Positions 1-6,847 of a DNA stretch of 10,468 nucleotides are shown piece after piece. This DNA comes from CAZAQS01 sp964486825 (GTDB taxonomy: Bacteria; Chloroflexota; Anaerolineae; Anaerolineales; UBA4823). Location of the stretch: assembly GCA_964486825.1 (NCBI GenBank), contig CAZAQS010000160.1:1-10468 (forward strand), given 5' to 3'. The notes under the pieces were generated by a model. That model ran no database searches and was not told the DNA's origin. It saw only the letters and a program-made list of their open reading frames with translations. The position numbers and the translations under genes were made by a program. The first letter of the stretch is position 1. Every line of letters begins with the position of its first letter.

Positions 1-99
1 GCTTGCCAGTGTAATCACTGCAAGAGACAAAAAGATGGTAAAGCAGCCACGCTTACCCATAGATTTACCGGTTTTGGAGATACCATTCATTGAAATCAT
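1..99 (-). CDS. Partial secreted or membrane protein, N-terminus only
   Basis: The first 33 codons of a leftward gene that runs off the window edge. The chosen start is the ATG at 99-97. It has a G-rich SD-like stretch (AGGGG) 6 nt upstream, better placed than for the alternative ATG at codon 4. The peptide has a short polar, lysine-containing lead (K9, K12, K16, R17), then a hydrophobic run CFTIFLSLAVITLAS (residues 19-33), typical of a signal peptide or first membrane helix. The cysteine at residue 19 lies at the start of the hydrophobic core, so it is not an evident lipobox. The product cannot be identified from so little sequence. It is separated from the MocR gene by about 390 bases, so it is probably its own transcription unit. 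Confidence 0.55.
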   Translation of the reverse strand, partial: MISMNGISKTGKSMGKRGCFTIFLSLAVITLAS

Positions 100-489
100 T
101 ATAAACCCCTACTATTAAAGAAATCATTAAGAAAAGCACCCGGTAAGAGTAGAAATACCTCCTGGAATCAATGGCTGAACCAATTGAAACAATTATTGCC
201 ATTTCGTCGTCGTCAGCGTTTCCAGATATAGCTGAACGTTATCGCTTTCGTCCCCGCCAGCCTGGCCAGTGAAGCAAAAATCTATCTCTTGATGGGCATG
301 GGGACTCACCATCTCGGCGCTCCCCGCCCGCTGGAGAACAAAGCTGTTCTGATCGCTCCGCAAGGGCGCCTCGCCTACTCGTATCGCAAGAACCACCCGG
401 TTCCCGGCGATCCGCTCATACCTGTTCATCCTTTCAAATTGGGCCGCCTGGCGTCCGTATTTGCTATGATGTGGATCGGATCCAACCGG
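100..489. other. Intergenic stretch with one doubtful open frame
   Basis: No convincing gene. Bases 100-190 are AT-rich and would hold the promoter of the leftward signal-peptide gene. On the minus strand a frame is open from the MocR stop codon (TAG, 492-490) down to a TAA at 195-193, about 100 codons, in the same frame as MocR. It contains an ATG at 429 (78 aa) with only GAAAGG immediately in front of it. The peptide ends in TTTKWQ, matches no family I recognise, and lacks clear domains. No terminator hairpin is evident after MocR. The frame could be a small hypothetical gene or chance openness in GC-rich DNA. Confidence 0.3.
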
Positions 490-1929
490 CTATACGGTTG
501 AGACAGCCGTTCCCGCCTCCTGGGCCACCAGGCGGGCCAGGTTTTCCAGCGCTCCCAGCGCCCGGTAGGACCAGAAAGCCGCGTTCAAGCGGATATAGTT
601 GCGGTACTTGGGTGTGACCGAGAACATATAGCCCGGCGCGATGCTGATGCCTTGCGCCAGGGCCGGTTCGTATAACTTCAACGAGTCTACGCCCTCCGGA
701 AGCTGCACCCACAGCACATATCCGCCGCGCGGGCTGGTGACCCTGGTCCCCTCCGGGAAATGTTTCAAGACCGCCTGCCCCATCAGCGCCATACGGTTCT
801 CATACTCACGCCTCAATCGCCGCAAGAACAGGTCGTAGCCTCCGCTGGTCATATAGGCCGCCACAGCCATCTGTGGCAGGGGAGCTGTGCCCAGGTTCAG
901 GGCCATCTTCCGGCGCCGCACCTGTTTGAAATAGCGCCCGGGCGCCAGCCACCCCAGGCGATAACTGGGCGAGATATCCTTGGAGAAAGACGAGCATAAC
1001 AGCACGCGCCCCTGGCTATCGTAAGATCGGGCCACGCGCGGCCGCAGCTGGTCGAAATGCAGCTCACCGTAGATATCGTCCTCGATCAAAGGGATATCGA
1101 ACTCCTCCAGCATCTCCACCAGGCGGCGCTTGTTCTCGTTCGGCATCAGGCTTCCCAACGGGTTGCTGAAATTGGTCACCAGTACCAGCGCTTTCACCGG
1201 GTGGTGCTCCAGGGCAAAGTGCAGCGCTTCCAGGCTGATCCCGGTCTCGTGGTGGGTTGGTATCTCCAGCACGCGCAGGTGGTGGGTTTCCAGCGCCTGG
1301 AGAACACCGAAATAGGTCGGCGATTCGATTGCCACCAGGTCGCCTGGCTCGCAGATCGTGCACAAAGCCAGGCTCAAAGCCTCCATCGTGCCGTTCGTGA
1401 TCAGGATCTCCTCCGGGTGCAGCTCGGCCCCGGAGCGTAAAGCGCGTTGCGCCACTGCTACACGCAACTCCTCGATCCCCTCCGGTGTCCCGCTCACCCT
1501 TAACCGGATATCATTCGTCCTCGCCGCTGCCGCAATCAATTTATTCAATTTGCGGATCGGTAACAGGTCCGGGTCGGGGATGGCTGCTCCAAACTGGACC
1601 ACACCCGGTTGGGTCGATTCGTGCAACATGCGCAACATCAGCCCGTCCAGGCTGACCGTTTGGGGCTCGATCGAGGAAGCCGACATCACTGGCTCCGGTG
1701 GCGGCGCCACCAGCCGGTGACGCACGTAGTATCCGGACTGGGGCCGGGCCTCGATCCAACCCTGGTCCTCCAGCCTTTGATAGGCCTTCAGCACAGTCGA
1801 TACGCTCAAGCCCTGTTCCTTGCTGACCTGTCGCACAGAAGGAATTCTGTCACCCGGCCTGTAAGTGCCCTTTTCGATCTGCCGGGAGATATCCGCTGCC
1901 AACACCTGGTAAGCCAGCCGCCTCGTCAT
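490..1929 (-). CDS. MocR-family transcriptional regulator (GntR HTH plus aminotransferase fold)
   Basis: A full-length 479-aa MocR-type regulator. Residues 1-72 are a GntR-like winged helix, with the helix-turn-helix around PSVRQVSKEQGLSVSTVLKA and a wing ending QSGYYVRHR. A proline-rich linker (about 74-82) leads to a fold-type I aminotransferase domain. That domain keeps the cofactor-site signature: N256-P257 in FSNPLG, D284/D285 and Y287 in IEDDIYGE, the Schiff-base lysine K317 in SSFSKD, R324 in SYRLGW, and a C-terminal arginine in YIRLNAAF. PLP binding is therefore expected, used for sensing rather than catalysis in characterised MocR proteins. No pdxS/pdxT or gabT/gabD neighbour identifies the effector; the sequence style is closer to YdcR-like members. 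It is the second gene after the DUF6544 gene, 43 nt downstream, with GGGAGG about 11 nt before the ATG. Autoregulation of the operon through the dyad at 2831-2862 is an inference. Confidence 0.93.
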   Translation of the reverse strand: MTRRLAYQVLAADISRQIEKGTYRPGDRIPSVRQVSKEQGLSVSTVLKAYQRLEDQGWIEARPQSGYYVRHRLVAPPPEPVMSASSIEPQTVSLDGLMLRMLHESTQPGVVQFGAAIPDPDLLPIRKLNKLIAAAARTNDIRLRVSGTPEGIEELRVAVAQRALRSGAELHPEEILITNGTMEALSLALCTICEPGDLVAIESPTYFGVLQALETHHLRVLEIPTHHETGISLEALHFALEHHPVKALVLVTNFSNPLGSLMPNENKRRLVEMLEEFDIPLIEDDIYGELHFDQLRPRVARSYDSQGRVLLCSSFSKDISPSYRLGWLAPGRYFKQVRRRKMALNLGTAPLPQMAVAAYMTSGGYDLFLRRLRREYENRMALMGQAVLKHFPEGTRVTSPRGGYVLWVQLPEGVDSLKLYEPALAQGISIAPGYMFSVTPKYRNYIRLNAAFWSYRALGALENLARLVAQEAGTAVSTV

Positions 1930-1972
1930 TGCCTCTTTACCTCCCGATCAAGAATGGGCGCCTTATTCATTT

Positions 1973-2782
1973 CTACTCACCTCTCTGCCGGATGTACTCC
2001 GAAATATCCGCGTTGTAGACCACTTCCTCAATCGTAAAGATCGCCCACGGCGTTCCTTCATCCGCCCAGGTGACCGCCGTGACAAGTGGCAGCATGTACC
2101 CATCCAACATTCCCCACTCCAGGACATCGTTCAACCACAGGGTCTTCTCTTCGCTGTCCGTCCCCTTGAAGCGCATCGATTCCATCCTCCGCAGATAGCC
2201 GGTCGCTGGATCGAAGCTGACGGTAAAACGCTCTTCAGTTTCAACAAAGGGTACCACCAGCACCGCCGTATGCTCGTCTACAGGCTCCCAGCGCGCCTGG
2301 GGGTCCGTGACCCATACCCCCGGCATCCCCACGGCTTCCGCCCACAAGGCCAGGTTTGCACCCTGGTCGACTTCCGGCCCCTCGCTCACTCCAAACGGCA
2401 GCTCCAGCCGCCCCTTGCCACCCAGGAAATGCTCGTTGACCTTCATCAGGGGGTATCCTGCGAAAGTAGCCTCGATATAATGCCTGTAATCCTGGCCCGT
2501 TTCATGTGTGAAGCGGAAGCGGGCCGGGAAAGTGATTCCCATGACCCGCAGCTGGCCTCGCCCGCTGGAGACCGCCGACTCGATCACCGGAATCCTGTCC
2601 CCATAAATCTGGCGGTAGAATCGCTCCACAGGCCCGGGCAGCCCCTCCGGCAGCGGGACGCTCTCCACCTCTCCACTTCTGCGTGAAAAGGGAGCAAATG
2701 GAGACGGTCGGATCTTCAACCCCAGCCAGGCCACGAATACCAGGCCGGCCAGGATGGCTAACAGGCTGAATAATTTTTTCAA
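1973..2782 (-). CDS. DUF6544-family membrane-anchored protein
   Basis: Start chosen at the TTG at 2782-2780 (269 aa), because a perfect AGGAGG (2796-2791) lies 8 nt upstream. The in-frame ATG at 2833 would add 17 residues but has no SD, and it would sit inside the inverted repeat over the promoter. The protein opens KKLFSLLAILAGLVFVAWLG, a single N-terminal membrane helix or uncleaved signal. It then has the conserved layout I associate with DUF6544: LPGPVERFYRQ near the membrane, a beta-rich region with the GRGQLRVMG and FLGGKGRLELP blocks, and a characteristic ARWEPVDEHTA stretch. The family has no assigned biochemical role to my knowledge. The bulk of the protein should lie outside the cytoplasmic membrane. 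It is first in an operon with the MocR regulator, so it is a plausible target of it. Family assignment is from memory of the pattern, not from a search. Confidence 0.75.
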   Translation of the reverse strand: MKKLFSLLAILAGLVFVAWLGLKIRPSPFAPFSRRSGEVESVPLPEGLPGPVERFYRQIYGDRIPVIESAVSSGRGQLRVMGITFPARFRFTHETGQDYRHYIEATFAGYPLMKVNEHFLGGKGRLELPFGVSEGPEVDQGANLALWAEAVGMPGVWVTDPQARWEPVDEHTAVLVVPFVETEERFTVSFDPATGYLRRMESMRFKGTDSEEKTLWLNDVLEWGMLDGYMLPLVTAVTWADEGTPWAIFTIEEVVYNADISEYIRQRGE

Positions 2783-2830
2783 TTGAGCTTCCTCCTCTGC
2801 GATTACCCGTACAGACTTGCAGGATTTAAG

Positions 2831-2862
2831 CATAACAGTTTGGCAAAATACTAACTGTTATG
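2831..2862. promoter_or_regulatory. Perfect inverted repeat, candidate operator
   Basis: CATAACAGTT at 2831-2840 and AACTGTTATG at 2853-2862 are exact reverse complements, separated by 12 bases. Half-site centres are 22 bp apart, about two helical turns, so a dimer could contact both on one face of the DNA. The dyad spans the predicted -10 box and start point of the leftward DUF6544-MocR promoter. That is the expected position for a repressor site, with the downstream MocR protein as the obvious candidate. Confidence 0.55.
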
Positions 2863-2875
2863 GGTATAGTTTCAA
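2848..2875 (-). promoter_or_regulatory. Predicted sigma-70-type promoter for DUF6544-mocR
   Basis: On the minus strand TTGAAA (2875-2870) is followed after 16 nt by TAGTAT (2853-2848). The -35 box is a 5/6 match and the -10 box 4/6. Transcription would begin near 2841 and leave a leader of about 59 nt before the TTG start. Prediction only. Confidence 0.4.
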
Positions 2876-2908
2876 TTCTCTGCATCTGTTATTTTATTAC
2901 CATATCCG

Positions 2909-2914
2909 TATAAT
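2909..2914 (+). promoter_or_regulatory. -10 box (TATAAT) for the DUF2917 gene
   Basis: A consensus TATAAT lies about 78 nt before the ATG at 2992, in AT-rich DNA between two divergent genes. The -35 region, about 17 nt upstream (CTGTTA), is a poor match, so an activator or another sigma factor may be involved. It is divergent from the DUF6544-mocR promoter but outside the dyad. Confidence 0.4.
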
Positions 2915-2991
2915 GTAAAGTGTCCGGGAACGATCACCTTAGAGGTAACCGGAAATTGGCAAGCTTTTTATAGACTGAAAAGAGGGAAACC

Positions 2992-3258
2992 ATGATCACA
3001 TACTCGAACCCAAAGACCCGCACAGAGTTGGACGGACGCCAGACGAAAGATCGCATCCAGCTCTCCGCAAACCGCATCTTTCGCATCGACCAGCGCCTTG
3101 GCGATATGGAAATCCAGGCCCTCAACGGCACTTTATGGGTGACCCTGACCGACGACCCGCAAGACTATGTCCTCAAAGACGGGGATCGTTTGTCCGTGCG
3201 CGGCAAGGGCACCATCCTGCTCGAAGCCCTGTCCGAGGCCAGCTTCACGATCAATTAA
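2992..3258 (+). CDS. DUF2917 small protein
   Basis: An 88-aa soluble protein preceded by AGAGGG, 5 nt before the ATG. The core from about residue 23 reads as a small all-beta, cupin-like unit with the DUF2917 pattern: a GTLWVTLTDDPQDYVLKDGD segment (residues 46-65), then a turn and SVRGKGTILLEAL near the end. DUF2917 proteins are short and their function is not known to me. No signal peptide or membrane helix is visible. The gene stands alone, divergent from the DUF6544-mocR unit and closed by a strong hairpin terminator 15 nt after its stop, so it is a monocistronic unit. It may share control with the divergent operon, but its -10 box lies 47 nt beyond the dyad. Confidence 0.8.
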   Translation: MITYSNPKTRTELDGRQTKDRIQLSANRIFRIDQRLGDMEIQALNGTLWVTLTDDPQDYVLKDGDRLSVRGKGTILLEALSEASFTIN

Positions 3259-3271
3259 ATCATAATACCTG

Positions 3272-3300
3272 AAACATCCCCTCCAGCGAGGGGATGTTTT
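3272..3300 (+). terminator. Rho-independent terminator after the DUF2917 gene
   Basis: AAACATCCCCTC (3272-3283), loop CAGC, then GAGGGGATGTTT (3288-3299): a perfect 12-bp stem followed by TTTTGCTTT. The opposite strand ends the stem in TTTC, so it may also stop leftward transcription coming from the VOC gene. Confidence 0.85.
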
Positions 3301-3316
3301 GCTTTAAGATCCTCGA

Positions 3317-3576
3317 TCATCCCGGTACCAGCTCTTCCAGGATCTCTGGCGCGTACCGCACCAGCAGTGAGAAATGTCCCTCGATCAAGCCTTGCGTACC
3401 CTGGCGTAAGACTTCCCGTACGCTGTTGAACATGGCCTTCTGCCCAACGGGATCGGAGAGCGCCTGCTGATCCACTTCCGGGACGGTAGCCTTGATATGG
3501 CTGAAAAAGATCAATGGCTTCCGTCTGGTGGCCCGAATTCTTCATAGCACAGGTGCTGGCCATCTGGCAGTTGCAT
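3317..3576 (-). pseudogene. Alpha/beta-hydrolase remnant (frameshift, internal deletion, truncated 3' end)
   Basis: Starting at the ATG at 3576-3574, with GGGGAG 8 nt upstream inside the end of the VOC gene, the frame gives MQLPDGQHLCYEEFGPPDGS and then stops at TGA 3513-3511. This is the usual start of an alpha/beta-hydrolase. One base over, the next frame continues PLIFF, which is what the family has after the DG turn, so loss of a single C near 3515 broke the gene. The second frame then jumps from PLIFFSH straight to a helical stretch (VDQQALSDPVGQKAMFNSV, then REVLRQGTQGLIE) that resembles the cap region of this family. The HG oxyanion loop, the nucleophile elbow GxSxG and the whole first half of the core are missing. 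It ends at EELVPG, before the strand that would carry the catalytic acid. Only about 85 residues remain of the usual 260-300, so it cannot be catalytic. It is the second gene after VOC, 4 nt apart. Confidence 0.75.
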
Positions 3577-3580
3577 CGAT

Positions 3581-4018
3581 TTACTCCCCGTCAATTTCCG
3601 TCCCCGCCTCGCGTTCCAAAAACATCCAGCGGTGCCCTTCCAGGTCCTCAGCCCGGTAGCGCCGGCCGGGAAAATCGCTCTTTGGTTCGCTCAGGATTAC
3701 CGCTCCGGCAGCCTTGGCCCGTTCATAATGCGCGTTAACGTCCTCCACATACACCAGCACCCCGTCGATGATCCAGGGCGAGTCCAGCCAGCGCTCCGCC
3801 GCCTCGCAAGTTTGACGGTGGCGTTTCGGACTCTGGTAATGCGGCGTCGGGGTAGCCAGCATGATCATGCCGGCGCCTGTCTCCATCTCCCCGTGCGATA
3901 GCTCACCATCCGGCCCGATCAAGCGGGAGATCTCGCCGAAACCAAACGCCTCCGCCAGCCAATCCATCGCTGCCGCGCCGTCCTCATATGAAATCATTGG
4001 TACTACACCACATGCCAT
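3581..4018 (-). CDS. VOC / glyoxalase-bleomycin resistance family protein
   Basis: A 145-aa single-module pair of beta-alpha-beta-beta-beta repeats of the vicinal oxygen chelate (VOC) superfamily, PhnB-like in style. The first repeat opens VVPMISYEDGAAAMDWLAEAFGF and includes H42 in ELSHGEME, a usual metal ligand position. The second opens GVLVYVEDVNAHYERAKAAG and ends AEDLEGHRWMFLE, with H129 and E135 in the conserved GHRW...E element. Members act as dioxygenases, lyases or antibiotic-binding proteins; nothing here fixes the substrate. The ATG at 4018 has GGAGGAG upstream. The hydrolase remnant starts 4 nt after its stop, indicating a former two-gene operon. The segment around residues 60-80 (HYQSPKRHRQTCEAAERWLD) is a longer-than-minimal loop, common in this subgroup. 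Confidence 0.85.
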   Translation of the reverse strand: MACGVVPMISYEDGAAAMDWLAEAFGFGEISRLIGPDGELSHGEMETGAGMIMLATPTPHYQSPKRHRQTCEAAERWLDSPWIIDGVLVYVEDVNAHYERAKAAGAVILSEPKSDFPGRRYRAEDLEGHRWMFLEREAGTEIDGE

Positions 4019-4062
4019 CCCTGACTCCTCCTTTACCTGAAACCTTATGTTGATTAATTTTA

Positions 4063-4140
4063 TCCCTTCCCCGCCCCATTAAGGGAGGGGCCAATGGAGA
4101 GCTCTTTCCTTTTCCTTTAGGGGAGGGGCTAGGGGAGAGG
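4063..4140. repeat. C/T-G/A-rich intergenic repeat-like element
   Basis: The plus strand holds alternating runs such as CCCTTCCCCGCCCC, GGGAGGGG, CTTTCCTTTTCC and GGGGAGGGGCTAGGGGAGAG. The first arm can fold (CCCC-g-CCC against GGG-a-GGGG), and the second can form a wobble-rich hairpin in RNA. Minus-strand translation is low complexity (SPSPSPKGKGK, PLAPPLMGRGR), a signature of non-coding intergenic repeats found in many bacterial genomes. It sits just downstream of the serine hydrolase gene and upstream of the VOC gene. A role as transcript end or mRNA stabiliser is possible. Multiplicity in the genome cannot be seen from one copy. Confidence 0.5.
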
Positions 4141-4155
4141 TCTGTTGAAACCATC

Positions 4156-5382
4156 TCAAGAACCAACTTCTACCTCTGAAGCCAAATCCTGGAACAACCT
4201 CAACCACCCGCTCGTAGCCATGCCTCCCTGGCTCCAACCCAACCGGACGATAACCGTATCAAATTCCGGGTTTACATAGATATATTGCCCATCCTTCCCC
4301 AGGGCCAGGTAATCGCCCATGATCTCGGAAGCCAGCCACCATGAATAGCCATAGTTCCAGAAGCCAATTGAAATGAAATCATCCGGCCAGCCTTTTGGGT
4401 CAACCCCTGCCCGTTGAGTCGAGCGCTGGATCCATTCCGCCGGCAACACCTGCTTACCTTCCCAATCCCCCTGCCGCAGGTAAAGCCGGCCGAGCTTGGC
4501 GAAGTCGCGCCCCGTCGCAGCCAGGCAGCACCAGCTCTTCTCCAGGCCGCCTTCCCGGTCCACCGTCCAGATCCCCTCTCCCTCCATTCCCAGTGGCTCC
4601 CACAAGCGTTGCTGCATATAATCAGAGATCGTCAGTGGCGACAAGGCCCGCTCCAGCGCCAGCGAGGCCAGTGCCGTATCCCCAGACTTATAGCGGTACA
4701 CTCTGCCCGGCTCATCTACTACCCGGAAATCCAGCATCATCTTCTCAAGGTCGGGCGTGTAGTTGAACAAAACGTGCACCCCAAACGGGTTATCATTTTC
4801 CACGTAAGTCGACCCGGAGGTCATCGTCAGCAGGTGCTCCAGCGTAACCCCCTCGAAGCCCCTTCCTGAGAGCTCGGGCACGAAATCGGTCACCGCCTGC
4901 TCCACGGACTGGATATAACCATCCTCGATAGCCGCCCCGATCAACATCGAGGTGATCGACTTGCTGGCAGAGAAGGCCTGCGAGAGCGCCTGGCGTGAAT
5001 GGCCCCGGTAGTAGCGCTCGAAGATCAGCTCATCCCCCTTCACGACCAGGAAGGCGATCGTATCGCTGTCTTGCAACACATCTTCCAGGTTTCGTGCCGC
5101 GCCCTCACCGATCTCGACCGGCACAGGCAAGCTCCATCCATCCGGGCTCTCCCGAAACCGGTAAGGAGAAGCGCTCACTTGTAGCTGCCGGCTGGGATAG
5201 TGCTTGAAATCATCGATCTGTGTTGGCCCATTCCGGAGCAAGCGCCCCATGGCTGTCATCCCGGCTGTAAAACCGCCCCGCCAGGTCCAGGTAACGACCA
5301 GTGCAACCAATACCAGCAGGAACAGGCCCACCAGCGCGGCCATCACCAAGGCACCCCATCTCAAAGCCCTTCTACGCCTCAT
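4156..5382 (-). CDS. Membrane-anchored serine hydrolase, beta-lactamase class C-like family
   Basis: A 408-aa protein with a basic lead (MRRRRALRW) and one membrane helix at about residues 10-31, so the catalytic domain is outside the cytoplasmic membrane. The serine hydrolase / penicillin-binding-protein fold is shown by S138-A-S-K141 (SxxK nucleophile and base), Y231-K-S233 in YRYKSGDTALAS (the position of YxN, with S instead of N), and G362-K-D-G365 in LGKDGQYIYV (third motif). HLLTMTSGSTY at about residue 183 is a further family hallmark. Members are esterases, D-amino-acid peptidases or unassigned hydrolases; real beta-lactamase activity is not implied. The ATG at 5382 has GGAGG 5 nt upstream and TATAAT on the minus strand at 5409-5404. 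It is a single gene followed by the repeat at 4063-4140. Confidence 0.9.
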   Translation of the reverse strand: MRRRRALRWGALVMAALVGLFLLVLVALVVTWTWRGGFTAGMTAMGRLLRNGPTQIDDFKHYPSRQLQVSASPYRFRESPDGWSLPVPVEIGEGAARNLEDVLQDSDTIAFLVVKGDELIFERYYRGHSRQALSQAFSASKSITSMLIGAAIEDGYIQSVEQAVTDFVPELSGRGFEGVTLEHLLTMTSGSTYVENDNPFGVHVLFNYTPDLEKMMLDFRVVDEPGRVYRYKSGDTALASLALERALSPLTISDYMQQRLWEPLGMEGEGIWTVDREGGLEKSWCCLAATGRDFAKLGRLYLRQGDWEGKQVLPAEWIQRSTQRAGVDPKGWPDDFISIGFWNYGYSWWLASEIMGDYLALGKDGQYIYVNPEFDTVIVRLGWSQGGMATSGWLRLFQDLASEVEVGS

Positions 5383-5403
5383 TTACCCTCCGGAATAGGA
5401 GTG

Positions 5404-5409
5404 ATTATA
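5404..5409 (-). promoter_or_regulatory. -10 box (TATAAT) for the serine hydrolase gene
   Basis: The minus strand reads TATAAT 21 nt before the ATG at 5382, giving a very short leader that still includes GGAGG. No good -35 match is seen 16-18 nt upstream. Moderate to weak prediction. Confidence 0.35.
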
Positions 5410-5617
5410 TCTGATTGGAAGCGTGTTTGTTGACCCAAACCAACTCCTCATTGCATTCCATTAATTTATTTTCTATAATCAAATAAGCCAGTTTCCTTAA
5501 CCCACACCTCATCATCCGGAAATCAACTATGGCAGTAAAGGCGCGCCTGCCCACCTCTATGTTCATCTCCATCTGCCTGCCATACTTCATGCTCGTGCTA
5601 TTCAATTGACTTCCGCC

Positions 5618-6844
5618 ATGATAAAAAATACCTTGCTCACCCCGCTGATGCGTTGGTTCCTGTTTGCCATGATCCTGGCTAACATCGCTGGGACCATGAC
5701 CAATCTCCTCATGCCGATCTACCTGACGGAGCTGGGCGCCAGCGTGGGGCAGGTTGGACTGGTTTTTACCCTTACCTCGGTCGTTATCCTGGTACTGCAG
5801 ATCATGGGCGGCTGGATCTCCGATTCGATCGGGCGGCTGCGCGCCATCGCCATCGGCAGCCTTGGAGGCGTGCTTGGGTTTCTCTTCATGCTGTTGGCGC
5901 CAAGCTGGCAGTGGATGCTGCTGGCTCTCTCGGTGACTCAGATTCCCTACGCCCTGGTAGGGCCGAGCTTCAGCGCCTTTATCGCCGAAAACTCCACAGA
6001 GCAGAATCGCGGCCGGGTTTACGGCCTCACCGATACCATTTACCAGGTGGTGGGCGTGGTCGGCCCGCCGTTGGGTGGTTTTCTGGCCGGATTGTATGGC
6101 TTTAAATTCATGCTCTTGATCGCCACCGGCTTCTATACCACCGCCGCCGGGCTGAGGATCTGGATGGCGCGCACCATGCGTTCACCCGGGGAGAGCGAGC
6201 CGCGCCAGCTTACCCTGGCTTCCTTCAAGCAAAGCCTGGGATTGATCTGGACATTACTGATGGGCGGCGGGATCGTGACCTGGATCTTCCTCACCGATGG
6301 GGTGCGGGATGTGGCTTTTCGCCTGTCGAATGAGCTGCAACCCCTCTACCTGGAACAGGTCATCGGCCTGTCCCTGGCGCAGATCGGCCTGCTGGGCTCC
6401 TTCTTTTCCGGCGCCATGATGATCACCCCATTGCTCTCCGGGCGCTTGGCCGATCGCTACGGCGAGCGAGTTCCGATATCTGGCGGGTTCTTGATCATGT
6501 TTGCTGCCTTCATGGTCTTCTTGCAAGGCCAGACTTACCCGGCTTTCATCCTGACCTGGATACTGTTCGGCCTGGGGGTGGGGTTGTTCAGCCCGGCTTA
6601 CCAATCCTTGATCTCCAAGGTCGTACCGCAGCGATCGCTGGGAACCTTTTCTGGGCTGTTTCAAAGCAGCCTGGGGTTTATCTCGCTGCCAGCGCCCTGG
6701 GTCGGGGCGCTGTTATGGGTACGCTTCGACCCGCGCTTACCATTCCTGATCACGGCCATCCTCTCGCTGTTCACCGTCATCCCCACCTGGTTGAAGTTCA
6801 AGCTGCCCGAGCAAAAGCCGATTCAGCCAGCGCATGCAGACTAA
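5618..6844 (+). CDS. MFS transporter
   Basis: A 12-helix major facilitator of 408 aa from the ATG at 5618 (412 aa if the in-frame TTG at 5606 is used); neither start has a clear SD. The motif-A loop between helices 2 and 3 reads GGWISDSIGRLRA, with the conserved D and GR. A repeat of it in the second half reads SGRLADRYGERVP, about 210 residues later, matching the two-fold symmetry of the family. The GPPLGGFLAG segment in helix 5 resembles the motif C of drug/proton antiporters, so export is more likely than uptake. Substrate unknown. The central loop (about residues 185-210) is short and polar. It is first in an operon with a small membrane protein 3 nt after its stop and an SRPBCC protein after that. 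Confidence 0.92.
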   Translation: MIKNTLLTPLMRWFLFAMILANIAGTMTNLLMPIYLTELGASVGQVGLVFTLTSVVILVLQIMGGWISDSIGRLRAIAIGSLGGVLGFLFMLLAPSWQWMLLALSVTQIPYALVGPSFSAFIAENSTEQNRGRVYGLTDTIYQVVGVVGPPLGGFLAGLYGFKFMLLIATGFYTTAAGLRIWMARTMRSPGESEPRQLTLASFKQSLGLIWTLLMGGGIVTWIFLTDGVRDVAFRLSNELQPLYLEQVIGLSLAQIGLLGSFFSGAMMITPLLSGRLADRYGERVPISGGFLIMFAAFMVFLQGQTYPAFILTWILFGLGVGLFSPAYQSLISKVVPQRSLGTFSGLFQSSLGFISLPAPWVGALLWVRFDPRLPFLITAILSLFTVIPTWLKFKLPEQKPIQPAHAD

Positions 6845-6847
6845 CTC

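Noticed and set aside
3255..3563. 102-codon minus-strand frame over the hydrolase remnant
   Set aside because: It runs through the terminator hairpin and reads the remnant in the wrong frame; the alpha/beta-hydrolase signal lies in the other two frames.
4395..4869. Plus-strand frames of 123 and 151 codons inside the serine hydrolase gene
   Set aside because: Proline/arginine-rich antisense shadows of a well-supported minus-strand gene.
5405..5605. 66-codon minus-strand frame between the serine hydrolase and MFS genes, starting at TTG
   Set aside because: No SD, no recognisable family, spans the hydrolase promoter region and contains its -10 box; most likely chance openness.
193..5605. KYGRQ appearing in two short frames (near 455 and 5585), possible repeat
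   Set aside because: The underlying DNA differs and flanking residues do not align; coincidence.
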